NCBI GenBank assembly: GCA_903900705.1
Contig: CAIUOG010000064.1
Location: 1-64,000 of the forward strand
Length of the DNA: 64,000 nucleotides
Direction of reading: 5' to 3'
From: an uncultured Acidobacteriia bacterium
GTDB lineage: Bacteria > Acidobacteriota > Terriglobia > Bryobacterales > Bryobacteraceae
The stretch's first letter is position 1, and every line of letters starts with the position of its first letter. The translations under genes and the position numbers were made by a program. Shown piece after piece: positions 53,652 to 60,732 of the stretch. Under the pieces are notes generated by a model. The model did not search any database. It had not been told where the DNA came from and saw only the letters and a program-made list of their open reading frames with translations.

Positions 53652-54689
53652 GTGAGTTTCCCCGCGCAATTCAACATCGGAAACGTCACGATCGCGCCCG
53701 CGACTGTTCTCGCGCCCATGGCCGGCGTGACGGACACCGTTTTTCGCCGCTTTATCCGTAATCTGGGTGGCTGTGGTCTGATCATGACCGAGTTCACCAG
53801 TTCCCATGGCGTCAGCGCCCATCTGCGCGCCGAGGGCAAGGTGGCGAAGAAGCCCAATCGCACGTTGGCTCGCTACCTCGCTTTCGATCCGTCCGAACAC
53901 CCCATTTCCGCTCAGCTCTTTGGCGCGGACCCGGAGATTATGGCCGATGCCGCGCGCGTCTGCCAGGATCTTGGCTTCGATATTCTCGACATCAATTTCG
54001 GCTGTCCGGTGAACAAGGTTGTCAAATGCAATGGCGGTTCCGGCTTGCTGCGCGACCTGCCGCTGGTTGAAACGCTGCTGCGAACCGTCCGCAAGGCCAT
54101 CACGATTCCGTTCACCTGCAAGTTCCGCGCCGGCTGGAGCGACCAGGAACTCGTGATGGTGGAGATGGCAAAGCTCGCCGAAGACTGCGGTTTGCAGGCC
54201 ATCGCGCTGCATCCGCGGACGCGGGAGCAGGGCTATAGCGGCAAAGCCGACTGGAACCGTATTGCGGCCGTGAAGGACGCGGTGAAGATTCCGGTGATTG
54301 GCAATGGCGACATTATCACGCCACAGGATGCGGTCAAGATGATTGAACTGACGAAGTGCGATGCGGTGATGGTGGGGCGCACAGCGTCGTCAAATCCCTG
54401 GATTTTCCGGCAGATTGAGCAGTATCTTGCTACTGGCCGTTACGATGAACCGGCGCATCAGGACCGCTATCACATGATGCGGACGTATTACGAGATGCTG
54501 CTGGCCCGCAGTGAAGACGATTCCATCGGCAAAATGAAGCAGTTTGCGACTTACTTCACGCACGGAATCCGGGGCGGCGCGCCCCTGCGCGTCTCGATCT
54601 ATCGCGCGAAAGAACCAAACGAGATTCTCGATCTGGTGGACAATTTCTTTGCCGAGCCGGAGCCGGAACCCGAACTCACCACCGCCTGA
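53652..54689 (+). CDS. dusB: tRNA-dihydrouridine synthase B
   Basis: A 345-residue flavin enzyme that reduces uridines in the tRNA D-loop. It contains VLAPMAGVTDTVFRRF, the FMN-binding barrel, DINFGCPVNKVVKCNGGS with the catalytic cysteine, HPRTREQGYSGKADW and VIGNGDIITPQDA. The C-terminal helical domain ends near AKEPNEILDLVDNF. GTG start. The peptide cluster begins 72 bp downstream on the same strand and might receive read-through transcription. Confidence 0.93.
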   Translation: MSFPAQFNIGNVTIAPATVLAPMAGVTDTVFRRFIRNLGGCGLIMTEFTSSHGVSAHLRAEGKVAKKPNRTLARYLAFDPSEHPISAQLFGADPEIMADAARVCQDLGFDILDINFGCPVNKVVKCNGGSGLLRDLPLVETLLRTVRKAITIPFTCKFRAGWSDQELVMVEMAKLAEDCGLQAIALHPRTREQGYSGKADWNRIAAVKDAVKIPVIGNGDIITPQDAVKMIELTKCDAVMVGRTASSNPWIFRQIEQYLATGRYDEPAHQDRYHMMRTYYEMLLARSEDDSIGKMKQFATYFTHGIRGGAPLRVSIYRAKEPNEILDLVDNFFAEPEPEPELTTA

Positions 54690-54761
54690 CATTTCCCGTA
54701 AAAATTCCGGATGAGTATATTTCCGCCCCGTTTTCGTTCATACGGGTGAGGAAGCATTTTC

Positions 54762-54902
54762 ATGAGCGAAGAGCGAATCCGGGTAACCGATCAGGAAGGT
54801 GGAAACCCACTGGAACTGACGGAAGCGGAGCTGGATATCATCTCCGGCGGCGTCCTGGAGCAGTTGCACAAAGGGTTTAACGAGGAACAGGAGCAGAAAT
54901 GA
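54762..54902 (+). CDS. Putative RiPP precursor peptide 1, double-glycine leader
   Basis: A 46-residue peptide with a GAGG ribosome-binding site. It begins MSEERIRV and has the leader-type segment LELTEAELDIISGG, matching the double-glycine leader pattern (LTxxELxxIxGG) used by peptide-cleaving exporters. After GG there are 16 residues, VLEQLHKGFNEEQEQK. The same MSEERI start is present in the next two peptides. The stop overlaps the ATG of peptide 2 (ATGA). A precursor role is inferred from leader, repetition and the adjacent ATP-grasp gene. Confidence 0.75.
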   Translation: MSEERIRVTDQEGGNPLELTEAELDIISGGVLEQLHKGFNEEQEQK

Positions 54903-55015
54903 GCGAAGAAAGAATCGGTACGGAAGAAGAAGTGCGTGACGAAGTGGTTCTGACCCCGGAAGAGACCGAGCAGATCACCGGCGGCGTTGCCAGTAAAGAA
55001 GAGGCAAGGAAGTAA
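54899..55015 (+). CDS. Putative RiPP precursor peptide 2, double-glycine leader
   Basis: A 38-residue peptide: MSEERIGTEEEVRDEVV, then LTPEETEQITGG, then a nine-residue tail VASKEEARK. The AGGAG ribosome-binding site lies inside peptide 1. The tail keeps an x-[KN]-E-E pattern also seen in tails 1 (FNEEQ) and 3 (HNEEM). It contains Ser, Lys and Glu, which could form ester or amide cross-links. Confidence 0.75.
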   Translation: MSEERIGTEEEVRDEVVLTPEETEQITGGVASKEEARK

Positions 55016-55058
55016 CACTCACCCGCAGGCGCAGGTTCAGCGAAAAAGGAGTTGCCAA

Positions 55059-55187
55059 ATGAGCGAAGAAAGAATCAACACCAAAGACAACGAAGTACGT
55101 GAAGAAGTGGTTCTGACCCCGGAAGAGACCGAACAGATCGCCGGCGGCACCACGCACAACGAAGAGATGACCAAGCGCACGAACTAA
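55059..55187 (+). CDS. Putative RiPP precursor peptide 3, double-glycine leader
   Basis: A 42-residue peptide with an AAGGAG site eight bases upstream. The leader EVREEVVLTPEETEQIAGG is nearly identical to that of peptide 2 (53 of 57 bases in this stretch), while the 12-residue tail TTHNEEMTKRTN is unrelated apart from NEE. The stop overlaps the ligase start (TAATG), tying the peptide to the ATP-grasp enzyme. Confidence 0.78.
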   Translation: MSEERINTKDNEVREEVVLTPEETEQIAGGTTHNEEMTKRTN

Positions 55188-56101
55188 TGAAATTCTGTCT
55201 GGTTTCCGAGCAGAGCGTGCCGGAAGAAACCGTCCGCCTGCTTCGGGAGGCCTGCGCCCGCCGCAGTATTCCTTTTGAGCTGGTGACCGGTAAGACCTTC
55301 GAGTTCAATCCGGATCAGCGGCTGCGGGCGGGGGACATGCTTTACCGGGCGGCCGTGTCTATGGCGGCGACGCGCGCTGAGCAGTTTCTGGCTGCTCCGG
55401 GCGTCGCCACGTTTTACGCGCGCGAAGACCTGCTGTACTTCGCGGTGAATTCGCAGACGCTGTTGGTGCAGTCGGCGGGAGTTGCCACGCCCGCGACGGT
55501 GTATCTGGGCTCGGCCGATTCCTCGATGCTGCGGCGGCAGGTGGAGCGACTGGGCGGATTCCCGGTGGTGGTGAAGGTGCTCGGGCGGTCGTCGGGAGTC
55601 GGCGTGATGCTCGCCGAGTCGATGCTTTCGCTGAAGCCGATGGTCGATTTCGTGCTGGCGCAGGGACACAATCCGTTGCTGTGCCAGTTTATCGCCGATG
55701 CCCTTCACTGGCGCGTCATCGTGTTGGGCGACAGGGCGATTGCCTCGTACCGGAATAAACGGGTTCCGGATGATTTCCGCAGTACCGGCAGCAGCAGCCG
55801 TGAAGACTTCGACGCCGTTCCGCCGTCCGCCGTGGTCGACGCCGCGATTCGCGCCACGCGGGCAAGCGGACTCGAATTTGCCGGTGTGGACGTGCTGGAA
55901 GATCCGGCGGGCAATGCGTGGTTTCTGGAAGCAAACTTTCCCACCTACTATCCGCAGGCGCAGTTATACGGAGGCGTGGATATTGCGGGGCAGATGGTGG
56001 ACTACCTGGCGGCGAAGGCGGGCGCTTTGGCGATGAAGAAGGCCTTCGAGCCATCTTCGCCGGAAGCGAGTTCGGTCCAGCCGGAAAACGCAGCGCGGTA
56101 A
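55187..56101 (+). CDS. RimK-like ATP-grasp ligase, candidate peptide-modifying enzyme
   Basis: A 304-residue ATP-grasp protein. Motifs are FPVVVKVLGRSSGVGVML (ATP-binding Lys and Gly-rich loop), LLCQFIADALHWRVIVLGD, GLEFAGVDVLEDPAG and FLEANFPTYYPQ, where Glu and Asn bind magnesium. ATP-grasp enzymes activate carboxylates as acyl-phosphates and form amides or esters; graspetide ligases close Glu/Asp side chains onto Ser, Thr or Lys. The size and translational coupling to the three leader-bearing peptides fit this. The last ~33 codons, after the domain end, overlap the convergent methyltransferase gene by 100 bp. Confidence 0.85.
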   Translation: MKFCLVSEQSVPEETVRLLREACARRSIPFELVTGKTFEFNPDQRLRAGDMLYRAAVSMAATRAEQFLAAPGVATFYAREDLLYFAVNSQTLLVQSAGVATPATVYLGSADSSMLRRQVERLGGFPVVVKVLGRSSGVGVMLAESMLSLKPMVDFVLAQGHNPLLCQFIADALHWRVIVLGDRAIASYRNKRVPDDFRSTGSSSREDFDAVPPSAVVDAAIRATRASGLEFAGVDVLEDPAGNAWFLEANFPTYYPQAQLYGGVDIAGQMVDYLAAKAGALAMKKAFEPSSPEASSVQPENAAR

Positions 56102-56451
56102 TTGGCGAGCGAGGTGGCAAAACGCCCGCTGGTTTTGCCGGCCAGCGCGACCAGGCCCCCGGGTTTGACGCCGCGCGCGATGGCCGGCAACAGATCCTGC
56201 TGCCAGTAGAGCCAGCAGACAATCAGGTCCCAGGCGGCAGGTGTGACCTGCCACGTATGTTGTTCCAGATCCACCTGCACGAAGGTGACGCCGTTCAGTT
56301 GTTGCGGCAGCAGGTCGACCGCGGTCACTTCCCAGCCCCTCTCCGCCAGCCAGAGCGCATGACGGCCTGACCCACACGCGAGATCGAGAGCGCAGCCCGG
56401 CGGCAAGCCACCGGACGACAAATCTTCAAACAGCAGCGTCAGTTCCGTCAT
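56002..56451 (-). CDS. Small class I SAM-dependent methyltransferase
   Basis: A 149-residue methyltransferase with motif I ALDLACGSGRHALWLAERG, the acidic post-I end AVDLLPQQL, motif II AWDLIVCWLYWQQDLLP and KPGGLVALAG. It starts within the end of the mscS gene (ATGA on this strand), so both are one operon. Its 3' end overlaps the ATP-grasp gene by 100 bp. At this length it lacks a substrate-binding cap. The substrate is unknown. Confidence 0.8.
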   Translation of the reverse strand: MTELTLLFEDLSSGGLPPGCALDLACGSGRHALWLAERGWEVTAVDLLPQQLNGVTFVQVDLEQHTWQVTPAAWDLIVCWLYWQQDLLPAIARGVKPGGLVALAGKTSGRFATSLANYRAAFSGWTELASGEDGSKAFFIAKAPAFAAR

Positions 56452-57506
56452 GCGGGTTTCGTGGGTTCGAGGAGCACTGTGTGCGTGGGGTAAGGCAGCC
56501 CGATCCCCTCCTTCTGCAGCCGCTTATAGAGCAGTTTTCGCATCTCGCTCTGCACCAGAAACTGGTCAGAATACTTCGCCACGTTGAAGTTGATCTGGAA
56601 GACAAGCGACCAGTCGCCCGGGCCTGGGTTGAAGCGAATGGTGGGCTCCGGTTCGGCGATCAGCCCGGGAATCTTCCCCACAGCTAGTTTCGCTTCTTCC
56701 AGCAGCACGGCTTCCACGTGGTCAATGTCAGAGGAATAGCTGACGCCAAACGACACCGACATGCCCATGCGGGGCTCCGGCAGGAAATAGTTGGTGTAAA
56801 TCGCCTGGCCGAGCTTGCTGTTGGGGACCACGACCAGGTTGTAGCCGACGGTCCGCATGGTGGTGCACCGCCAGTTGATGTCGGTGACGTAGCCCTCTTC
56901 GCCCGAATTCAGCTTGATGTAGTCGCCAATCGACACCAGTCCGGAGATCGAAACCCAGAATCCGGCGAAAAGGTTGGAAAGCGTATCTTGCAATGCCAGG
57001 GCGACCGCGATGCCGCCGACGCCGAGAGTGGTCAGGATGGGCGTGAGGTTCAGGTCGAAAACCACCTTCATCATCCAGATGACGCCGATCACCACCACCA
57101 CGGCCTGCGCCAGTTTCTCCGTCAGGCTGGTAACGGATTGCCTGCCGGTGACGCGTTCGCCATACAAATGAATGGCCCGGCCCAGAAACCGGCTGGCGGC
57201 GGAGATCAGAGACCAGAGCCAGAGGACTTCGAGCGCGGTGTGGATGGGGCTCTGCAGTTTTACCGGAAGCGAAGAGTTCCCGGTGGCGACATGCAGGGCG
57301 AAGATGATGACCCAGAAAAGCGCCGGCCCGCGCAGGGTGGACGTCAGCAATTCGCCGAGTTTGCTGTCTGTGCGGCGGGACCAGCCCTGCAACGCGTGGA
57401 AAACGATCCGGCGGAGTAGCAGGCCGGCGGCCACCACTCCGAGGAACAGGAGCAGTGGGAGGACCAGCACCAGTGGATCGGCCGAAAGCTGCGTCAGCAG
57501 ATGCAT
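56448..57506 (-). CDS. MscS-family mechanosensitive channel
   Basis: A 352-residue inner-membrane channel with N-terminal helices (LVLVLPLLLFLGVVAAGLLL and two more) and the MscS core: pore helix LGVGGIAVALALQDTLSNLFAGF, then the beta domain VSIGDYIKLNSGEEGYVTDINWRCT (in blocks), VVPNSKL and a C-terminal alpha/beta domain. It opens under membrane tension to release solutes during hypo-osmotic shock. Operon with the small methyltransferase. Confidence 0.93.
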   Translation of the reverse strand: MHLLTQLSADPLVLVLPLLLFLGVVAAGLLLRRIVFHALQGWSRRTDSKLGELLTSTLRGPALFWVIIFALHVATGNSSLPVKLQSPIHTALEVLWLWSLISAASRFLGRAIHLYGERVTGRQSVTSLTEKLAQAVVVVIGVIWMMKVVFDLNLTPILTTLGVGGIAVALALQDTLSNLFAGFWVSISGLVSIGDYIKLNSGEEGYVTDINWRCTTMRTVGYNLVVVPNSKLGQAIYTNYFLPEPRMGMSVSFGVSYSSDIDHVEAVLLEEAKLAVGKIPGLIAEPEPTIRFNPGPGDWSLVFQINFNVAKYSDQFLVQSEMRKLLYKRLQKEGIGLPYPTHTVLLEPTKPA

Positions 57507-57549
57507 ACGATAAAGATGTTCTCACAGGGTTGGCGGACGGACTGCACGC

Positions 57550-59259
57550 GTGAGCCTCGCCGGGCGTCAGACAGTTTTGATCGTGCCTCGCCTTTTTCGC
57601 GCTGCAATGCCGGCTTTGCTGCTGCTGGTTGGGGCGGTTTGCGCGCAGGCGTCAGTCAATACCGCCGCGGATTCGCCCAAAGAGCTGGCTATGGCGCTGG
57701 CGCGGAAGGCCGCGCGTTCAGAAAAAGCCGGCAAGAACGCCGAAGCGTACATTTTTTATTCCGAGGCCGCCGCGCTGCAACCCCGGAATCGCCGCTACAA
57801 GTCGAAGATGACGCTGCTGCAGACGCGAGCGGCCCAGGAGTCGAAGCCGCGACCACGCCCGGAAAAGGCTGAGGTGGAAAAGAAAGTCGACACCACAGCC
57901 CCCGCCGATCAGCCCGGCCTGGGCATCGGCCCCGACGATGTTTTCGACAGCATGACTGAGCGGGAAATGGCCGACGCCCGCGAACTGAAAGGTCTGCCAA
58001 CCCTGGCCGCCCGGCGCGGACCGCAGGATTTTGACCTGAATGCCGACGCCCGAACCCTTTTCGACACCGTGGCCGAGCGGTTCGGCCTGCAGATCGTGTA
58101 CGACGGCGATTACCCGAAGGAAGCGCAGAAGATCGCCTTCCGGCTGAGCGGCGTGGATTACCGCGAGGCTCTGCATGGCCTCGAAGCGGCAACCGGCTCT
58201 TTTCTGATTCCGCTCTCCGCCCGCGTTCTGATGGTCGCGAAGGACACGCTGCAGAAACGGACTGACCTGGAGCAGACCATGGCCATCGCCATTCCGGTGC
58301 CCCAGGCGGTGACGACGCAGGAGCTGACGGAACTGGCACAGGTGCTGCGGCAAACGTCGGGCATCGAAAAGATCGCGTGGGACACCTCGCAGGCGAAGAT
58401 TGTGATGCGCGACCGCGTTTCCCGGGTGCTGCCCGCCGCGGCGTTGCTGCAGCAGTTGTTGTCCTACCGGCCGGAGGTGATGATCGAGCTGGAGTTCATT
58501 CAGGTGGCCACGTCGGACCTGGCGAACTACGGCCTCAGCGTGACGAACACGTTTTCCGGTGTCTACCTGGGCCACATTCTGAACAATGTGATTGCGACGC
58601 CGTCCGGGGTGACGAACCTGCTTACGTTCGGGGGCGGCAGGACGCTGATCGGGATCGGGATTGCGCAGGCGCAGGCGATGTTCAACGACTCGTTCACGAG
58701 TTCGAAGTCGCTCTACCAGGCGCAGATCCGTTCGGTGGCGGGTCAGCCGGCCAGCCTGCATGTGGGGGAGAAGTACCCGGTGATCACGGGCGGCTATTTT
58801 GGCAATACCTCCGGCCAGACCGGCACGGTCTATTCCCCGCCGCCATCCTTTCAGTTCGAAGATCTGGGGCTGACCATGAAGGTGACGCCGTTCGTGCACG
58901 GCTTGGGCGAGGTCACGCTGACGCTGGATACCAGTTTCGAAGTACTGACCGGTCAGGCGATCAATAATATCCCCGTGATCGGGAGGAGAAACCTGGTGTC
59001 CCAGGTGCGGCTGCGGAACGACGAGTGGGCCGTGATCGGCGGGCTGCTGAACACGACGAATTCGAAGGCGACGAGTGGTTTTTTGGGGCTGGCGGGTATT
59101 CCTTACTTCGGCTACCTGTTTCGGCAGATTTCGACGGATAAGGAAGAGAGCAATGTGCTGATCGGGATCCGGCCGCATCTGCTGTCGCTGCCGCCGGACC
59201 AGGTGGTTTCGAAGGCGCTGCGGGTGGGTACGGACCTGCGGCCCTATACGCCGCTTTAG
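57550..59259 (+). CDS. Secretin-family outer-membrane protein (GspD/PilQ-like)
   Basis: A 569-residue exported protein with signal LLLLVGAVCAQA, a TPR-like helical segment (ALARKAARSEKAGKNAEAY), a short STN/N0-like domain (FDTVAERFGLQIVYDGD), an N-domain and the C-terminal secretin barrel: PEVMIELEFIQV, LHVGEKYPVITGGY, FEDLGLTMKVTPFVH, EWAVIGGLLN and GIPYFGYLFRQ. Secretins form gated pores for type II secretion or type IV pili. No partner genes are adjacent; the ExeA-like ATPase at 1408 could belong to the same machine. GTG start. Confidence 0.88.
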   Translation: MSLAGRQTVLIVPRLFRAAMPALLLLVGAVCAQASVNTAADSPKELAMALARKAARSEKAGKNAEAYIFYSEAAALQPRNRRYKSKMTLLQTRAAQESKPRPRPEKAEVEKKVDTTAPADQPGLGIGPDDVFDSMTEREMADARELKGLPTLAARRGPQDFDLNADARTLFDTVAERFGLQIVYDGDYPKEAQKIAFRLSGVDYREALHGLEAATGSFLIPLSARVLMVAKDTLQKRTDLEQTMAIAIPVPQAVTTQELTELAQVLRQTSGIEKIAWDTSQAKIVMRDRVSRVLPAAALLQQLLSYRPEVMIELEFIQVATSDLANYGLSVTNTFSGVYLGHILNNVIATPSGVTNLLTFGGGRTLIGIGIAQAQAMFNDSFTSSKSLYQAQIRSVAGQPASLHVGEKYPVITGGYFGNTSGQTGTVYSPPPSFQFEDLGLTMKVTPFVHGLGEVTLTLDTSFEVLTGQAINNIPVIGRRNLVSQVRLRNDEWAVIGGLLNTTNSKATSGFLGLAGIPYFGYLFRQISTDKEESNVLIGIRPHLLSLPPDQVVSKALRVGTDLRPYTPL

Positions 59260-60023
59260 TCCCCGAGTCTTCCGTGAAAGACTTTGGTGCGGTAATCGAA
59301 CCGCACTTCCCCGCTGTTTTCGTAGCGGTGAAAGATGGCTTCAAGGTCCCGCGACATCTGGTCGTAGCGTGGGTCCCCCGCGTTCGGCAGGAACGAGCAG
59401 GAGGCGATCCGGCCGGTGAGCCCTTCGAGGCCAAACCGCTGGGAGTTCGGAAATTCGTCCAGCCGGAAGGCGGAGGGGGCGAAAAACGCGGGGATGCGGG
59501 AGCGGCCGGCTTCCCGGATGGAGCCGTCGCTATCCATCTCAGCGGCGTAGTGGTCGATGAGCGCTTCCACGTCGCGCATGAACGGGGTTTCGACATACCG
59601 TTCATTCCAGATGAGTGCCGCGACGCCGCCCGGCTGCAGAATCCGGACCCATTCCGCGCGGGCGCTCGGCACGTCAAACCAGTGGAAGGCCTGGCCCGCG
59701 ACGGCGAGCCGGAAGGTGTCACCCGGCAGATTGGTGGCTTCAGCGGCGCCTTCCACGCTGCGAAAGGCCGGGAACGCGGAAAGCAGTTGGTCGCCGGCCT
59801 GCCGCATTTCCCGGTTGGGCTCAACGCCGGTGACGGAGTACCCGGCTTCCAGAAAGACTTTGGCGAGAAGGCCGGTGCCGGAACCGATATCAGCAATGGC
59901 TGCGGCGGGGGTGAGGCCGGCTTCGCGGGCCAGAAGTTCCACGAGCGCGGGCGGATAGCCGGGGCGGAAGCGGACGTAGTTGGCGACGCGGGAACTGAAG
60001 CGGGTGGTGGAATTTGCGGGCAC
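59256..60023 (-). CDS. Class I SAM-dependent methyltransferase (UbiE/YcgJ-like)
   Basis: A 255-residue methyltransferase: RVANYVRFRPGYPPALVELL at the N-terminus, motif I IADIGSGTGLLAKVFLEAG, motif II FRLAVAGQAFHWFD and LQPGGVAALIWNER. The AFHWFD block is common in small-molecule methyltransferases. GTG start, preceded by GAGAAT six bases upstream and no ribosome-binding site. It overlaps the secretin stop by 4 bp. Confidence 0.85.
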   Translation of the reverse strand: MPANSTTRFSSRVANYVRFRPGYPPALVELLAREAGLTPAAAIADIGSGTGLLAKVFLEAGYSVTGVEPNREMRQAGDQLLSAFPAFRSVEGAAEATNLPGDTFRLAVAGQAFHWFDVPSARAEWVRILQPGGVAALIWNERYVETPFMRDVEALIDHYAAEMDSDGSIREAGRSRIPAFFAPSAFRLDEFPNSQRFGLEGLTGRIASCSFLPNAGDPRYDQMSRDLEAIFHRYENSGEVRFDYRTKVFHGRLGD

Positions 60024-60031
60024 GCCACTAT

Positions 60032-60075
60032 TCTCTACCGGCGCGTGTCTCTACCGGCGCGTGTCTCTACCGGCG
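60032..60075. repeat. Tandem 16-bp repeat, 2.75 copies
   Basis: The unit tctctaccggcgcgtg occurs at 60032, 60048 and, shortened, at 60064. It lies just upstream of the GTG of the methyltransferase gene (minus strand) and 75 bp before the tmRNA gene, so copy-number changes could affect the promoter spacing of either. No protein is encoded there. Confidence 0.9.
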
Positions 60076-60151
60076 GGCGGCAGGGAGGTCGGAACCCTTT
60101 TGTCATATTCCGCATCTGAAGAACTGATAGACTGAAGTTCTCCAAGGGTTT

Positions 60152-60509
60152 GGGGGCGCATTGGATTCGACGGGAATGAATCGCGATGCGGAGGCGTGCC
60201 GGGTTCCGAGCTCCCGTTAAACGATCGGAAAAACAAAACTGCCAATAACACGCAGTTTGCATACGCTGCTTAATTAAAAATTAAGTCAGTGCGCTCCGGC
60301 CAGTCAGCCCATGGGCTGGTTAGTGAGCGTCATATAGTGGGATAGGGAGCAGGCTTCTGTTCGGAGCCGAGACCCGAGATCAATCGGACTGGTCCTTTAC
60401 CATCTTGCCGGCTCTTCGGTAGAGGATAAGAAACAGAGTCAGGCTACGCACGTAGTCTCTTCATTTCGGGCTTTTTCGGACGGGGGTTCAACTCCCCCCG
60501 CCTCCACCA
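60152..60509 (+). ncRNA. ssrA: tmRNA (ssrA), tag peptide ANNTQFAYAA
   Basis: The 5' end GGGGGCG pairs with CGCCTCC before the encoded ACCA end, forming a seven-pair acceptor stem with one G-U. The characteristic 5' start ATTGGATTCGACGGG and the T-arm GGGGGTTCAACTCCCCCC are present. The resume frame GCC (60241) to TAA (60273) encodes ANNTQFAYAA, the degradation tag placed on stalled proteins; the reading-frame start could lie slightly upstream. About 358 nt, one-piece form. The partner smpB is not in the window. Confidence 0.97.
60486..60509 (+). other. Candidate attachment site (left) in the ssrA 3' end
   Basis: GTTCAACTCCCCCCGCCTCCACCA, the last 24 bases of ssrA, is matched imperfectly by 62412-62433. 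The 3' ends of tmRNA genes are common integrase targets. Between the two copies lie only DUF2971 and toxin-antitoxin genes. See the right copy. Confidence 0.45.
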
Positions 60510-60732
60510 AATTTAACGATTGTATAGTCACTCGCTTTTTCGGAGCCGAGAATAAGCTCGCTCTGCCAGTACGTGACCCATCCCCTGGTGCCAAATGATC
60601 TCGGGGTTTTGCATAGCCTCAGATCATGGCGTTTGCCATCCAGAAGCAATCAGCCTGGGCGCACTATCGAAATGGCAGCGACATGATGGATTGCGATGGC
60701 GTCATGGCGTTCGTGAGTCGCGAAGGCAGTGT
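60510..60732. other. Gap after ssrA: no gene supported
   Basis: 223 bp with visibly lower G+C than the core genes. TTCGGAGCCGAGA at 60539-60551 repeats 13 bases of the tmRNA (60360-60372). A 39-codon open frame (60626-60745) begins MAFAIQKQSAWAHYRNG but runs into the end of the opposite gene and has no ribosome-binding site; it may be a gene remnant. Confidence 0.4.

Noticed and set aside
56002-56451. Methyltransferase as a tailoring enzyme of the peptide cluster
   Set aside because: It is on the opposite strand and coupled to the mscS gene, so a shared pathway with the peptides is not supported.
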